A DNA stretch of 64,000 bases from Chitinophaga sp. YR627 (GCF_900114995.1 NZ_FOUX01000002.1:1240001-1304000), one strand, 5' to 3'; positions 18,400 to 27,696 are shown, numbered from the stretch's first letter. Notes: generated by a model not told the origin, from the sequence alone. Program-made: numbers and translations.

Positions 18400-19911
18400 A
18401 TGGCTAAAGCTGACATGCTTAGCAGACTTATAAATACACTTACCAAGGCTGAAAAAAGGTATTTCCGTATGTATACTGCGCTCCAGCAAGGCAATAAGGA
18501 TTATGTAAATCTGTTTGACCTGATGGAACACCAATCATTTAAAAGTACGGCGGAAGTAAAACTCGCTTTTCAACAACAGTATGCAGGATGTAGTTATGAT
18601 GTATGTAGTAAGTATCTCTATAAAGTCTTGCTGGATTGCCTGCTGCATCTGCGATTGCAGAAGCAGTCTACCGCTATGCTGACTGCGGGCATATTAAAAT
18701 GTGATATTCTGTTTGAGCGTTCTTTGCATGAAGATGCATTGAAACAATTACAAAAAATACAGACAACCGCTGCTTCCAATGAAAAACAGTTGTTAGTGTT
18801 ATGGGCACAGCAACAGGAGATCCAGCTGCTGCAACAGCTGAATTTCTCAGGTATTACAGCCGAAGAACTTTCCCATAAGCAGGCAGATATTCAGCATACT
18901 TTAGATGACATACAACAGATACGGAAACAGACATCACTATACGAAACATTGCGACATACACTGCTATACAGAGGCAGTGCACGTACTATTCGCCAACAGG
19001 AATCAGTAGATGTATTACATGCGGGGATGCCAGCTCCTCTACCTGATTCTACTACCAGTCTGAAAACACACCTGCTCTTCCAGGCTCATTATCATGTTGC
19101 CACCAGCGATCATCCTGCCGCATTGCAGGTATTCCATCAGCTGAATCAGTTACTGGAAACCAACCCGGCACTTTTTGAAGATACACCTGCGGATCATCTG
19201 CTTATTATTGAAGGTATACTGGATAGTCTGCGGGCTGGTAAACATTATGAAGAACTCTTCTCTTTTATAGATAAGATAAAACGTCTTAAAAGCGATGGCG
19301 TCTATTTTGAGATCATGCAACAAAGATTGCTCTTTATCTATGAATCAGGTGCCTATATTGACAGTGGAGACTTTAGCTTTGCTTTAAAACTGCTGCAACA
19401 ATATGCACCTACGATCAAAAAGAATATCCCTTTAATGGATATCAGCAAGCAGGCGGAAATATATCTATATATGGCACTGATCTATCTGGGTAATGAGGAT
19501 ATCAACAACGCGCACAACAGTCTTGAACAGGTACTGCAAAGTAATCTGTACAGTACACTGCCTATTTATCGTACCTGCCGGCTGGTACATCTGCTGATAC
19601 AATATGAGCTGGGTAACTTTGAATATATACGTTATGAGACCAGGGCCTTCCGCAGGCATTTACAGCCAGATGCCAGGCGCTCTTATATGCTGGAGCGTAC
19701 TGTCATCAAATTCCTTGGAAGCGGGGAAATACCAGCGGTTACTTCGTTTCGTACGGCCTTATGGAAGAAGATCAATGCCAGCTTTGATAAAATAAGAGCA
19801 GACAAATATGAGCGGCAGCAGTTGAAGTTATTCGACTTCAGTGCATGGATAGAAGCAAAGCTGAAGAGAAAGTCGTTAGGAACGGTGTTGCAGGAGAAAA
19901 TGAAGAACTGA
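18400..19911 (+). CDS. Helical protein of unknown function
   Basis: 503 residues, no signal peptide and no membrane segment, so probably cytoplasmic. The sequence is almost entirely amphipathic helix, rich in Leu and Gln. The N-terminal stretch has an intact basic/aromatic motif (LTKAEKRYFRMYT, about 14-26), and the middle contains TPR-like helix pairs such as 'AEIYLYMALIYLGNEDINNAHNSLEQVL'. The C-terminus is basic (KLKRKSLGTVLQEKMKN). I do not recognise the family. Its position, divergent from the large SusCD operon and alone between strong boundaries, is compatible with a regulator or scaffold, but no DNA-binding domain is clearly visible. The ATG at 18400 is well placed after an AT-rich leader. 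Confidence 0.8.
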   Translation: MAKADMLSRLINTLTKAEKRYFRMYTALQQGNKDYVNLFDLMEHQSFKSTAEVKLAFQQQYAGCSYDVCSKYLYKVLLDCLLHLRLQKQSTAMLTAGILKCDILFERSLHEDALKQLQKIQTTAASNEKQLLVLWAQQQEIQLLQQLNFSGITAEELSHKQADIQHTLDDIQQIRKQTSLYETLRHTLLYRGSARTIRQQESVDVLHAGMPAPLPDSTTSLKTHLLFQAHYHVATSDHPAALQVFHQLNQLLETNPALFEDTPADHLLIIEGILDSLRAGKHYEELFSFIDKIKRLKSDGVYFEIMQQRLLFIYESGAYIDSGDFSFALKLLQQYAPTIKKNIPLMDISKQAEIYLYMALIYLGNEDINNAHNSLEQVLQSNLYSTLPIYRTCRLVHLLIQYELGNFEYIRYETRAFRRHLQPDARRSYMLERTVIKFLGSGEIPAVTSFRTALWKKINASFDKIRADKYERQQLKLFDFSAWIEAKLKRKSLGTVLQEKMKN

Positions 19912-19935
19912 TGCTTTCCAGATAGGTATAAAATG

Positions 19936-19963
19936 AGAAGCGCTTCATTGCTGAAGCGCTTCT
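19936..19963 (+). terminator. Rho-independent terminator after the 18400 gene
   Basis: A perfect 12-bp stem (AGAAGCGCTTCA with TGAAGCGCTTCT) around a TTGC loop is followed by TTTT at 19963-19966. It lies 24 bp after the stop of the helical-protein gene. It could also serve the convergent efflux operon on the other strand. Confidence 0.85.
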
Positions 19964-20027
19964 TTTCCCTCTATATATACACATTGACAGCTAACCTAAA
20001 TTGTATCGTATCAATCCTGCTTCCTGT

Positions 20028-21623
20028 TTAATAAGATGCCGGCGCAGGCTGATTATTCCTCAGATTGATCACCGTTCTGTTCAGATAAGGCACGAAGGCA
20101 ATCATCAGTATGATCACAACCAGAGCGCAACTGATCAGATAGTAATAGTCCATGGAGTACCTTATCTGTGCCTGTATATCGGCTGAGCGGTATAGTAGTC
20201 CGTTGGCGATCTTCGTTGCCTGATCTGCCGGAAGCCCTTTTGCCGCAACAGCCGTTTTGTAGTTTACCAGCTTAGCTGTCACTAAGGGATCCAGCGAGGT
20301 GACCAGGTCCAGAAAGCGGTTGTAGTGAACTTTTCTGGAAAACAGTTGGAAGTAATTGATCAGCGCAATAGAGATACAGAAACCTGTAAAACGAAACAGT
20401 ACCCCTGTTGCGGAAGCAGTCCCACCCAGATGGGCGGGCACGGAAGAAATAGTATAGATGATCATAGGCGCCATTAGCAACCCAACACCTATACCCTGTA
20501 AGATCAGGGGTATGATAAAAGTGGGTACATCTGCCTGTGTGGCAAACAGTGTATGCATCCACAGATGAAATATCAGTAGCAATGAGAAACCGGCCATCCA
20601 GATCCATCTTACGGAACGCTTCATCAATATCCACCGGGAAGAGTAAAGCACACCTAATATGATACCGCCGATGTTCGCGAGCAATATATAAGACAGGTGT
20701 CTGGGATCGAGTCCGAGGACTGTTATAAAATAATTAGTGGTGATATTGAAAGCGCCTCTGCAAACATATAGTATCGTAATTAGGCTCACCCCAATGACAT
20801 AGTTACGATAACGGAATACATCCAGGCTGAGATATGGTCTTTTTAAGGAACGTTGTCTGATAATGTGGATAAGCAGTAATACAACTACCGCTATGCTGGC
20901 AGCCATAATCCGTTCATCCTGTAACCAGTAATATTGCTGTCCGTACAAAAGGATATATCCGATCAAACAAAGCATGGTAGTATATACTACATAACTGGCC
21001 CAGTCCAGCTGATACAGCGGTATTTTTCTGTTCAGGCGGATCCTGTTCATGATAATGACCAGTAATATCGCGCCAGGGATATAGGTAAAGATCATCCACT
21101 TGTACAGCACATTAAAGTCAAAGGCATCTATAATCGGCGCCGTTACCAGTGTGGTAAAAGCCGTGATACCCAGCAGTACGCCATAGAAGAGTGAATAACC
21201 GATCTCACGGGCACGGTTTGTTCTCAGACGACTGAACACAAGCGTGATACAAACACTCGTAGTTATACAGTTGGCCATCCCCTGAATAAAACGCAGTGGT
21301 AGCAATATATACAGATCACGTGTAATGAAACATCCGTAAGAAGTGACGATCTGTATGATAACGCCAATCAGCAGATATTCCTTACTGGCGATATAAATAA
21401 AGAACCTTCTTTCCAATGCGAAGAAACCTGCCAGCGATGCATAAAACAATACCATCGAGTACTGTACGTCTGCCGGTTCTATACCATAATAACCAGCGGC
21501 ATTGGAACCGCTTGCGGTAGATATACCGAACATCAGCATAGATGGCATCAGGTTCAGGAATATCACGATCCTGATCAGCCATTCAGAGGCCCATGGTTTG
21601 AATATGGGAGTGCTATTAGCCAT
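20028..21623 (-). CDS. MFS multidrug efflux transporter, DHA2/EmrB-like
   Basis: 531 residues with about 14 predicted membrane helices (for example around 15-35, 80-100, 185-210, 240-262, 340-362, 500-525), matching DHA2-type drug:proton antiporters. The sequence is divergent but keeps an 'LPLRFIQGMANCITTSVCITLVF' helix equivalent to the conserved motif-C region. The start codon overlaps the end of the HlyD gene by 8 bp, and the order TolC, HlyD, MFS on one strand is that of an EmrAB-TolC-type pump. It would export hydrophobic compounds across the inner membrane into the periplasmic adaptor. The substrate is unknown. Confidence 0.9.
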   Translation of the reverse strand: MANSTPIFKPWASEWLIRIVIFLNLMPSMLMFGISTASGSNAAGYYGIEPADVQYSMVLFYASLAGFFALERRFFIYIASKEYLLIGVIIQIVTSYGCFITRDLYILLPLRFIQGMANCITTSVCITLVFSRLRTNRAREIGYSLFYGVLLGITAFTTLVTAPIIDAFDFNVLYKWMIFTYIPGAILLVIIMNRIRLNRKIPLYQLDWASYVVYTTMLCLIGYILLYGQQYYWLQDERIMAASIAVVVLLLIHIIRQRSLKRPYLSLDVFRYRNYVIGVSLITILYVCRGAFNITTNYFITVLGLDPRHLSYILLANIGGIILGVLYSSRWILMKRSVRWIWMAGFSLLLIFHLWMHTLFATQADVPTFIIPLILQGIGVGLLMAPMIIYTISSVPAHLGGTASATGVLFRFTGFCISIALINYFQLFSRKVHYNRFLDLVTSLDPLVTAKLVNYKTAVAAKGLPADQATKIANGLLYRSADIQAQIRYSMDYYYLISCALVVIILMIAFVPYLNRTVINLRNNQPAPASY

Positions 21624-22683
21624 TTTTCTTACTGATTGCTACAGTTGCATTCATGCCGGCACGCAGTAAAGCAGTTTCTGTTACGTTGCTGGTGAGTCTG
21701 ATGCGTACGGGAATACGTTGTACGATCTTCACGAAGTTGCCTGATGAGTTATCAGGAGGCAATAATGAAAACCTTGAACCTGTAGCGGGTGATAAGGATT
21801 CTATTGTGCCGTTAAAGGTCTTACCGGGGAAGGCGTCAATCTCAATATTGGCTACCTGTCCGATATGCATATGGCTGACCTGTGTTTCTTTGAAGTTGGC
21901 AATGATCCATTTTCCGGTAGCCTGATTCACGATAAATGCAAGCGTTTGTCCGGCCTGGATCAATTGTCCTTCCTGGATAGTACGGCGTCCCATCTTTCCG
22001 TCATATGGTGCCCGGATGACCGTATAGGAAACATCCAGTTTATTACGTCCCAGCATGGCTTGTCTGCGTTCTATTTCAGCAGCCAGTACGGCCTTCTGGG
22101 ATTTGATATCGTTTATTTTTGATACAGCAGCATCGTAGTTATTGATAACCGTCTGATAATCTGCTTTCGCAACGTTCAGGGCTGTTTCAACATTTTCCAG
22201 CTGTTGTTTTGTAGCGGATTCCGCGTCATACAGTTTCTGGTAACGATCATATTCCTGCTGTTGCTTCCAGAGTTTTGCTTTTGCCGCGGCTATCTGTGCT
22301 TCCGTTGCATTGGCATTCTTTGCAGTGGTTGTTACATTACTTTCCAGCACCTGTACCTGTGCCTGTGCATTAGACAGTGCGGCATTTGCTTCCTGTTGCT
22401 GCAGCTGGTATTCGCTGTCGTCAATGATCAGCAGGGTATCTCCTTTCTTCACATCCTGATTCTCTTCATAATTGATCCTGCTGATATAACCTGTCACTCT
22501 TGCAGTGATCGGGTTGATATATTCTTCTACCTGCGCATCGTTTGTTTCTTCATATTTACGCAGTTCGAATAATGTGCTTATTCCCCATATAGCCAGTGCT
22601 ATCAGAATAATACCTGCCACCCATCCGGTGATGGTGGTAATTAATCTGTCTGTCCGGGCATGGTTGTTCTTCTTAGCTGTCAT
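21616..22683 (-). CDS. HlyD/EmrA-family periplasmic adaptor
   Basis: 355 residues. A short cytoplasmic N-terminus is followed by one membrane helix (about 16-36, VAGIILIALAIWGISTLF). Then come the first half of a lipoyl/barrel-sandwich domain (ARVTGYISRINYEENQDVKKGDTLL, about 52-76), a long coiled-coil hairpin rich in Gln/Ala (about 82-190), the second lipoyl half (VIRAPYDGKMGRRTIQEGQLI) and a beta-barrel domain. This is the membrane-fusion protein connecting the MFS pump to the TolC channel. It sits 6 bp after the TolC gene and overlaps the MFS gene, so the three are clearly one operon. Confidence 0.93.
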   Translation of the reverse strand: MTAKKNNHARTDRLITTITGWVAGIILIALAIWGISTLFELRKYEETNDAQVEEYINPITARVTGYISRINYEENQDVKKGDTLLIIDDSEYQLQQQEANAALSNAQAQVQVLESNVTTTAKNANATEAQIAAAKAKLWKQQQEYDRYQKLYDAESATKQQLENVETALNVAKADYQTVINNYDAAVSKINDIKSQKAVLAAEIERRQAMLGRNKLDVSYTVIRAPYDGKMGRRTIQEGQLIQAGQTLAFIVNQATGKWIIANFKETQVSHMHIGQVANIEIDAFPGKTFNGTIESLSPATGSRFSLLPPDNSSGNFVKIVQRIPVRIRLTSNVTETALLRAGMNATVAISKKNG

Positions 22684-22689
22684 ACTAAT

Positions 22690-24027
22690 TTATAAATTGC
22701 CTATAACTTTTTGTAACTGGTAATATCTGACGCGGGCAGCTATATTGGCTGATACCAGGTCAAATTTTGTTTGCAGCATTTGTGTATCTGCATCTAAAAG
22801 ATCTGTAACAAGGGAGAGTTGATTGAAATAGGTATTATTTACAATCCTGAGGTTCTCGGTGGCCTGTTTGATGTTGGTTTCCGCAACATCAATACGGGTC
22901 AGCGCTTCCTTATAACGCAGGTATGCTTCGTTTACCTGTTGTCTTACGACATCACCTGTTTCTTTATGCTCTACTTCCTGTCTTTCCAGTTGTAGTTTTG
23001 CTGCTTTTTCCTTGTGCTTATTGTGATAAAATGAGGATATCGGGAACGAGGCTTTCACACCATACATCCCTAATCCGTACACCGCATCCCCGTAGGGATA
23101 AAACTGTATCTGCGGGTAGGACCAGTTGTACTCTGCAAACAGTCCTATCTTTGGAGAGACGTTGGCCTTTACCTGTTTCAGCGACAGTTCTTTCAATATC
23201 GTTTCTCTTTCTGAGATCTTGTATTCATGCGCATGTTCTGCGGCCGCTGCCAGGTAATCATCGTAGGTACCTGGTACAGTAAGATCCAGTGTCATGGTGC
23301 TATCAGGCTGAATCAGCACATGTTCATCGATACCGATCATCAGATCCAGTTTCTGGCTTGCGATAGCGATGTCATTTTCTATCTGTATCATGCCCATTTT
23401 CTGACGGGATAATTTCAGCGTAGCTCTCAGTACATCGCTTTTCAGTACAACACCATTTTTCTGTAATTCCTGGATGTGGGCCAGTTGCCTTTCCTGTTCT
23501 TCAATATCCTTTGCTATCAGTTCTTTAAACCGGCAACTGCGCGCCAGATCCAGGTAACAGACCGCCGCATTGAATTTTACTTCTGATACGGTCAGGTTCT
23601 TTTGTTCTTCTGCTATTGCATGTTCCGTTGCTCCCTTCTGAATTTCAAGATTCGTCTTATTGCCATTGTAGATGTTGAAATAAGCTTCTCCGCCTACCTT
23701 GTAAAAGTTGTGTAGTACGGGAAACTGATATGGTGTATGAAAGAGGCCATCTTCGTAAACAGGCATATTTGTCACACGGGCATAAGCACCGGCAGCATTG
23801 ATTTCAGGCAGACGTTCCGCCTTTGCATCTTTCAATGCTTCTTCACTACTTTCCACGCGCAAACGGGACATAGCTATCCTTTTGTTGTTCAGTTCCGCCT
23901 GTTCCCATATCTGCGCTAGTGTTAGATGTAACGGTTTGGTAGTGTCATGAGGTTGTTGTGCCGTTACGCACATTGTCAAAAACATAAAAGGTAGCATCAA
24001 CACCACCTTTCTTATATCAGTACACAT
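22690..24027 (-). CDS. TolC-family outer-membrane efflux protein
   Basis: 445 residues from the ATG at 24027. A longer frame to 24105 would need a TTG start and would run into the promoter. A signal peptide ends near FLTMCVTAQ. The rest is the TolC repeat of long helices and beta strands (for example 'AELNNKRIAMSRLRVESSEEALKDAKAERLPEI' and later 'YKEALTRIDVAETNIKQATENLRI'). It forms the outer-membrane exit duct of the pump. A -7 box TACCTTTG lies 16 nt upstream, so the operon starts here, divergent from the AraC gene. Confidence 0.93.
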   Translation of the reverse strand: MCTDIRKVVLMLPFMFLTMCVTAQQPHDTTKPLHLTLAQIWEQAELNNKRIAMSRLRVESSEEALKDAKAERLPEINAAGAYARVTNMPVYEDGLFHTPYQFPVLHNFYKVGGEAYFNIYNGNKTNLEIQKGATEHAIAEEQKNLTVSEVKFNAAVCYLDLARSCRFKELIAKDIEEQERQLAHIQELQKNGVVLKSDVLRATLKLSRQKMGMIQIENDIAIASQKLDLMIGIDEHVLIQPDSTMTLDLTVPGTYDDYLAAAAEHAHEYKISERETILKELSLKQVKANVSPKIGLFAEYNWSYPQIQFYPYGDAVYGLGMYGVKASFPISSFYHNKHKEKAAKLQLERQEVEHKETGDVVRQQVNEAYLRYKEALTRIDVAETNIKQATENLRIVNNTYFNQLSLVTDLLDADTQMLQTKFDLVSANIAARVRYYQLQKVIGNL

Positions 24028-24043
24028 AATCTTTATTCTGTTG

Positions 24044-24051
24044 CAAAGGTA
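24044..24051 (-). promoter_or_regulatory. -7 box of the efflux operon promoter
   Basis: TACCTTTG on the minus strand fits the Bacteroidota primary sigma -7 consensus TAnnTTTG. It is 16 nt ahead of the TolC start codon, in the 91-bp space shared with the divergent AraC gene. No good -33 TTTG is visible, which is compatible with activator dependence. Confidence 0.55.
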
Positions 24052-24118
24052 CTGTGAGGAGATATGAACGCTTTTATCTAAATTGCCAATTATTTGTCCA
24101 TTCAAGCCATTTGACGCT

Positions 24119-24913
24119 ATGCACTTACTGGCAGATTATCTGAACGAAATAGATGTATATCCGGACTCAGTATATGTGATGCATGAAAAAGTTGAGCGTA
24201 AGTTTTCTATGCACTCGCACATAAAAGGACAGCTGACCTATGTTGAGGGCGGTATCGCATTCTGTAACCTGCCTGACAAATCCTATGTAATACCTGCACG
24301 CCATTACATATGGATTCCCAAACAACAGGAGCATTATATGCAGATCAGGCATTCCAAGTCAACTACGACCAGGAACCTTTATTTCTACAGTCAGGACGAT
24401 CATCTCACGCCGTTTTATAACAAAATGGGCATCTATCCGGTGAATGATCTGTTACTGGAAATGATCAACTATTCTGCCCGTTGGGAAAGACATGTGTTAC
24501 CAGGAGACCCGGGATTCCGTTTTCTAAGTTCGATCAAGGATATCTTACCGGATATCAGTACAAGCGCCTTGCCTGTTGCATTACCTACTACACAACACGA
24601 GCGTTTACGTCCGGTGTTACAGTATATCGCGCAAAGCTTCGATCAGCAGCTGACATTAGAAAGCGTCAGTAGTCAGTTTGATATGAGTCCGCGTACTTTA
24701 TCGCGGCTTTTCACCAATATCCTGGACATGTCTTTTGTGCAATATCTGCAAACCTTAAGGGTGGTACGAGGCATTGAAATGATCCTGCAGACAAACCAGA
24801 CGTTAAGCGAGATCGCTTATCAGACGGGGTACAGTAGTATTGCAGCGTTCAGTAAGGTTTTCTATCAGCTGACCAATAAGCGGCCATCCAGTTTTCAGCA
24901 GGATGTGCATTGA
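24119..24913 (+). CDS. AraC-family transcriptional regulator next to the efflux operon
   Basis: 264 residues from the ATG at 24119; an in-frame TTG at 24083 is less likely. The N-terminal half is cupin-like (FSMHSHIKGQLTYVEGG, VIPARHYIWIPKQQEHYMQI) and would sense a ligand. The C-terminal about 95 residues hold the paired AraC helix-turn-helix motifs ('LTLESVSSQFDMSPRTLSRLF' and 'TLSEIAYQTGYSSIAAFSKVF'). It is divergent from the TolC-HlyD-MFS operon with only 91 bp between start codons, so it most likely controls that pump. Confidence 0.92.
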   Translation: MHLLADYLNEIDVYPDSVYVMHEKVERKFSMHSHIKGQLTYVEGGIAFCNLPDKSYVIPARHYIWIPKQQEHYMQIRHSKSTTTRNLYFYSQDDHLTPFYNKMGIYPVNDLLLEMINYSARWERHVLPGDPGFRFLSSIKDILPDISTSALPVALPTTQHERLRPVLQYIAQSFDQQLTLESVSSQFDMSPRTLSRLFTNILDMSFVQYLQTLRVVRGIEMILQTNQTLSEIAYQTGYSSIAAFSKVFYQLTNKRPSSFQQDVH

Positions 24914-25193
24914 TATGCCACAAACCCTTACACTTCAATACAATATTACCACCATAACATGCCGTTTATAGGTTTTCCCGTTAATCCAATTGAATAAATC
25001 TGTGACCGCCTGACAACTTTTAACATTTTTCAATGCCATTAAAACTTTACCTTGCGCAACAGTAATTCCGTCAGGAGCACGGGTCAGAGCACTCAGGATT
25101 GGATGTAGCATTATTAACACACAATTCAATAAACCAACCCCAGCTAGTCATACACAGAACAGGACTACAGCTGATCAATGAACATTTTATCAC

Positions 25194-26762
25194 ATGAATA
25201 TTTGTAAGCCAGCGGCAGTCATTGCCACACTATTATTGTCAGGATTCGTTGCGGATGCACAGAAACATAACTGGCAGAGCATGGACCTTCAGAAAGATTC
25301 AGTATTCGGTATCAGCGCTGAAAAAGCCTATTCAGAGTTGTTGAAAGGCAAGAAGTCAAAAACAGTCGTTGTTGCAGTTATCGACAGCGGTATTGACACG
25401 ACGCATGAAGACCTGAAAAGCATCCTCTGGATCAATGCAAAAGAGAAGAGAGGAAATGGCAAGGACGACGATAAAAACCACTATGCTGACGATATTTATG
25501 GATGGAACTTCATCGGCTCTCCTAAAGGGAATGTTGACTTCGACAACCTGGAGCTGACCCGTATGGTTCGTCAGCAGCAAAAACAATTCGGCAGTCTGAC
25601 CAGTGTGCCGAAAGATACTGCCGGACTGTACCAGTACAAGCAACTGAAAAATAAGTACGACCTGAAATTATCTGAAGCACAGCAGACGCTGGTAGGTATC
25701 AGCCGCTTTGTAGAGATGCTGGATACTATGCTGGTGAAGTTAGGTAATCCTAACCCGACAGCCGCAGAATTACAGGCTTATACACCACAGAATCCGGCAG
25801 AAGCACAGATCAAACAAGTGATCTCTGCACAGCTGGACCGTTATCCTGATTTCAAAACCTTCAGGACTACAGAACTGGATGCTGCTGTAAAACACTATAA
25901 AGAGCAGGTAGACTACTCCCTCAACCTGGATTACGATCCACGTGGGATTGTTGGAGATGACTACAGCAATACAACAGAAAGATATTATGGTTCCGGTGAT
26001 GCTACCGGTCCGGATGCGGATCATGGTACACACGTAGCAGGTATCATTGGCGCCGGCAGAAATAACAACATGGGTATTGATGGTATTGCTGATAATGTAC
26101 GTATCATGTCAGTAAGAGCGGTACCTAATGGTGACGAAAGAGATAAAGATGTAGCTAACGCGATCCGTTATGCAACAGATAATGGCGCTAAAGTGATCAA
26201 TATGAGCTTTGGTAAATCCTACTCTCCTAACAAGGATGTAGTGGATGAAGCGGTAAAATATGCTATTTCCAAAGACGTACTGCTGGTACACGCTGCAGGT
26301 AACGATGCTGAGAACAACGACGTTACGCCTAACTACCCAAGCCGCATCTATCAGAACGGTGATACCGCAACTGCATGGATCGAAGTAGGCGCTTCCGGTC
26401 CTGAAAATGATGAAACACTGGCTGCACCATTCTCTAACTATGGTAAAATAAACGTGGATGTTTTCGCGCCGGGTGTTGGTATCTACTCTTCTACACCGGG
26501 TTCTCACTACGAATATCATGATGGTACCAGTATGGCAGCCCCTGTTGTAACAGGTCTGGCAGCCCTGATCCGCTCTTATTATCCAAAACTGAGCGCAGTA
26601 CAGGTAAAAGATATCATCCTGAAATCTGTAGTAAAAGTGGAGCATCCGGTTACCATCATGGTCGAAGATCAGCCTAAGTCTGTACAGATGACGGAATTGT
26701 GTCGTACAGGTGGTGTGGTAAATGCTTACAAAGCACTGGAACTGGCTGCTACTTACAAATAA
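25194..26762 (+). CDS. S8-family subtilisin-like serine protease
   Basis: 522 residues with a signal peptide (cleavage near FVADAQ, about 23). The catalytic triad is complete: Asp64 (AVIDSGIDTTHEDL), His277 (DADHGTHVAGI) and Ser446 (DGTSMAAPVV), with the oxyanion Asn370 (HAAGND). About 210 residues separate Asp64 from His277, much more than the 30-40 in simple subtilisins; the extra segment (about 105-255) is helical and charged. No C-terminal type IX sorting domain is present, since the protein ends soon after the catalytic domain, so periplasmic location or ordinary Sec export is more likely. The gene is monocistronic, with 280 bp of non-coding sequence before it. Confidence 0.93.
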   Translation: MNICKPAAVIATLLLSGFVADAQKHNWQSMDLQKDSVFGISAEKAYSELLKGKKSKTVVVAVIDSGIDTTHEDLKSILWINAKEKRGNGKDDDKNHYADDIYGWNFIGSPKGNVDFDNLELTRMVRQQQKQFGSLTSVPKDTAGLYQYKQLKNKYDLKLSEAQQTLVGISRFVEMLDTMLVKLGNPNPTAAELQAYTPQNPAEAQIKQVISAQLDRYPDFKTFRTTELDAAVKHYKEQVDYSLNLDYDPRGIVGDDYSNTTERYYGSGDATGPDADHGTHVAGIIGAGRNNNMGIDGIADNVRIMSVRAVPNGDERDKDVANAIRYATDNGAKVINMSFGKSYSPNKDVVDEAVKYAISKDVLLVHAAGNDAENNDVTPNYPSRIYQNGDTATAWIEVGASGPENDETLAAPFSNYGKINVDVFAPGVGIYSSTPGSHYEYHDGTSMAAPVVTGLAALIRSYYPKLSAVQVKDIILKSVVKVEHPVTIMVEDQPKSVQMTELCRTGGVVNAYKALELAATYK

Positions 26763-26856
26763 GACAATCAATCTCCAATTTCCAATAGAAATTAGTTTCG
26801 CGTATGCGGAACTAATTTTTTCATTTTCAACGATTTATAAATTTTTTATAGATTTT

Positions 26857-26887
26857 TTTGGAAGTTATGAAGATTTGCATAATTTTG
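26857..26887 (+). promoter_or_regulatory. tRNA-Gln promoter with both Bacteroidota boxes
   Basis: TTTG (26857-26860), a 19-bp spacer and TAATTTTG (26880-26887) match the -33/-7 consensus of the Bacteroidota primary sigma factor. Transcription would start near 26892, about 40 nt ahead of the mature tRNA. Confidence 0.75.
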
Positions 26888-26931
26888 CCATCCCAAACAC
26901 GCAAAGCGGAAGAGGGAAACAAAAACTACCT

Positions 26932-27002
26932 TGCCTGATAGTATAACGGTAGTACGACAGACTCTGACTCTGTTTGTCTTGGTTCGAATCCAGGTCAGGC
27001 AA
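26932..27002 (+). tRNA. tRNA-Gln (anticodon CTG)
   Basis: A complete cloverleaf can be drawn. The acceptor stem TGCCTGA pairs with TCAGGCA and the discriminator base is A. A D arm with GG follows (AACGGTAG). The anticodon stem ACAGA/TCTGT holds the loop CTCTGAC, giving anticodon CTG. The T arm is CTTGG-TTCGAAT-CCAGG. CCA is not encoded. The gene stands alone with its own promoter and terminator. An overlapping minus-strand open frame here is not a gene. Confidence 0.95.
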
Positions 27003-27010
27003 CAAAAGAA

Positions 27011-27040
27011 ACCGCTACAAGTTACTTGTAGCGGTTTTTT
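27011..27040 (+). terminator. Terminator of the tRNA-Gln gene
   Basis: The 11-bp stem ACCGCTACAAG/CTTGTAGCGGT with a TTA loop is followed directly by TTTTT. It lies 8 nt after the tRNA end. Confidence 0.92.
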
Positions 27041-27203
27041 GCTTTCCACCCCTACACGACCAAAGCCCATAAATAAACCTATTTTTAGAAAATAAGGACC
27101 CAAAAGGACGAGATTGGAATAAGTACCTCAGCATAAAAGTTCAATCTGATTTTAAGTGTAAACCTGTCTTAATCCGGCATCACCTATAAAAGAAATAGCA
27201 GTT

Positions 27204-27617
27204 ATGCAACAGCGAATAGCCCACATTGCCTTAGTAGTAAAAGAGTATGATGAAGCCATTCAATTTTACACGGAGAAGCTAGGTTTTACCCTTATAGAAG
27301 ACACTCCACAGGGTGATGGAAAAAGATGGGTAATAGTAGCGCCTCCCGGCGCCGGGGAATGTAGTTTGTTACTGGCTAAAGCAGCCAACGAACAACAAGC
27401 CGCAAGTATCGGTAACCAAACCGGTGGACGGGTATTCCTGTTTCTATTTACTGATGATTTCTGGCGCGATTACAACACCATGGTCGCAAGACAGGTTCAT
27501 TTTATCAGACCGCCAAAACAAGAAGCATATGGGACGGTAGCCGTTTTTGAAGACCTCTATGGCAACCAGTGGGACCTGCTGCAACCCAATAAAAATAACA
27601 AAGGACTGTATATATAA
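27204..27617 (+). CDS. VOC-family (glyoxalase/bleomycin-resistance-like) protein
   Basis: 137 residues with the vicinal-oxygen-chelate pattern: 'HIALVVKEYDEAIQFYTEKLGFTL' at the start (first metal His at 7) and 'GTVAVFEDLYGNQWDLLQP' near the end with the usual Glu/Asp-Gly-Asn context. Two beta-alpha-beta-beta-beta halves are expected. The reaction cannot be assigned; family members include lyases, dioxygenases and drug-binding proteins. It stands 80 bp ahead of the NmrA-like gene, which seems to have its own -7 box. Confidence 0.88.
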   Translation: MQQRIAHIALVVKEYDEAIQFYTEKLGFTLIEDTPQGDGKRWVIVAPPGAGECSLLLAKAANEQQAASIGNQTGGRVFLFLFTDDFWRDYNTMVARQVHFIRPPKQEAYGTVAVFEDLYGNQWDLLQPNKNNKGLYI

Positions 27618-27684
27618 CTCACAACTACTAGGAAACGGCTACAAACCTGCGGGATTTGATTAAGTCCCTCTACTACCCCACAGG

Positions 27685-27692
27685 TACCTTTG
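27685..27692 (+). promoter_or_regulatory. -7 box 4 nt before the NmrA-like gene
   Basis: TACCTTTG, then gtcc, then ATG at 27697. The position predicts transcription starting at or next to the start codon. A TTTG at 27655-27658 is too far away (26 bp) to be a regular -33 box. Confidence 0.5.
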
Positions 27693-27696
27693 GTCC

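Noticed and set aside
24935..25129. Small minus-strand frame between the AraC and subtilase genes
   Set aside because: No homology pattern and no promoter; the region is taken as the subtilase upstream region.
26846..27103. 85-codon minus-strand frame over the tRNA-Gln region
   Set aside because: It overlaps the tRNA, its promoter and terminator and has no support as a protein.
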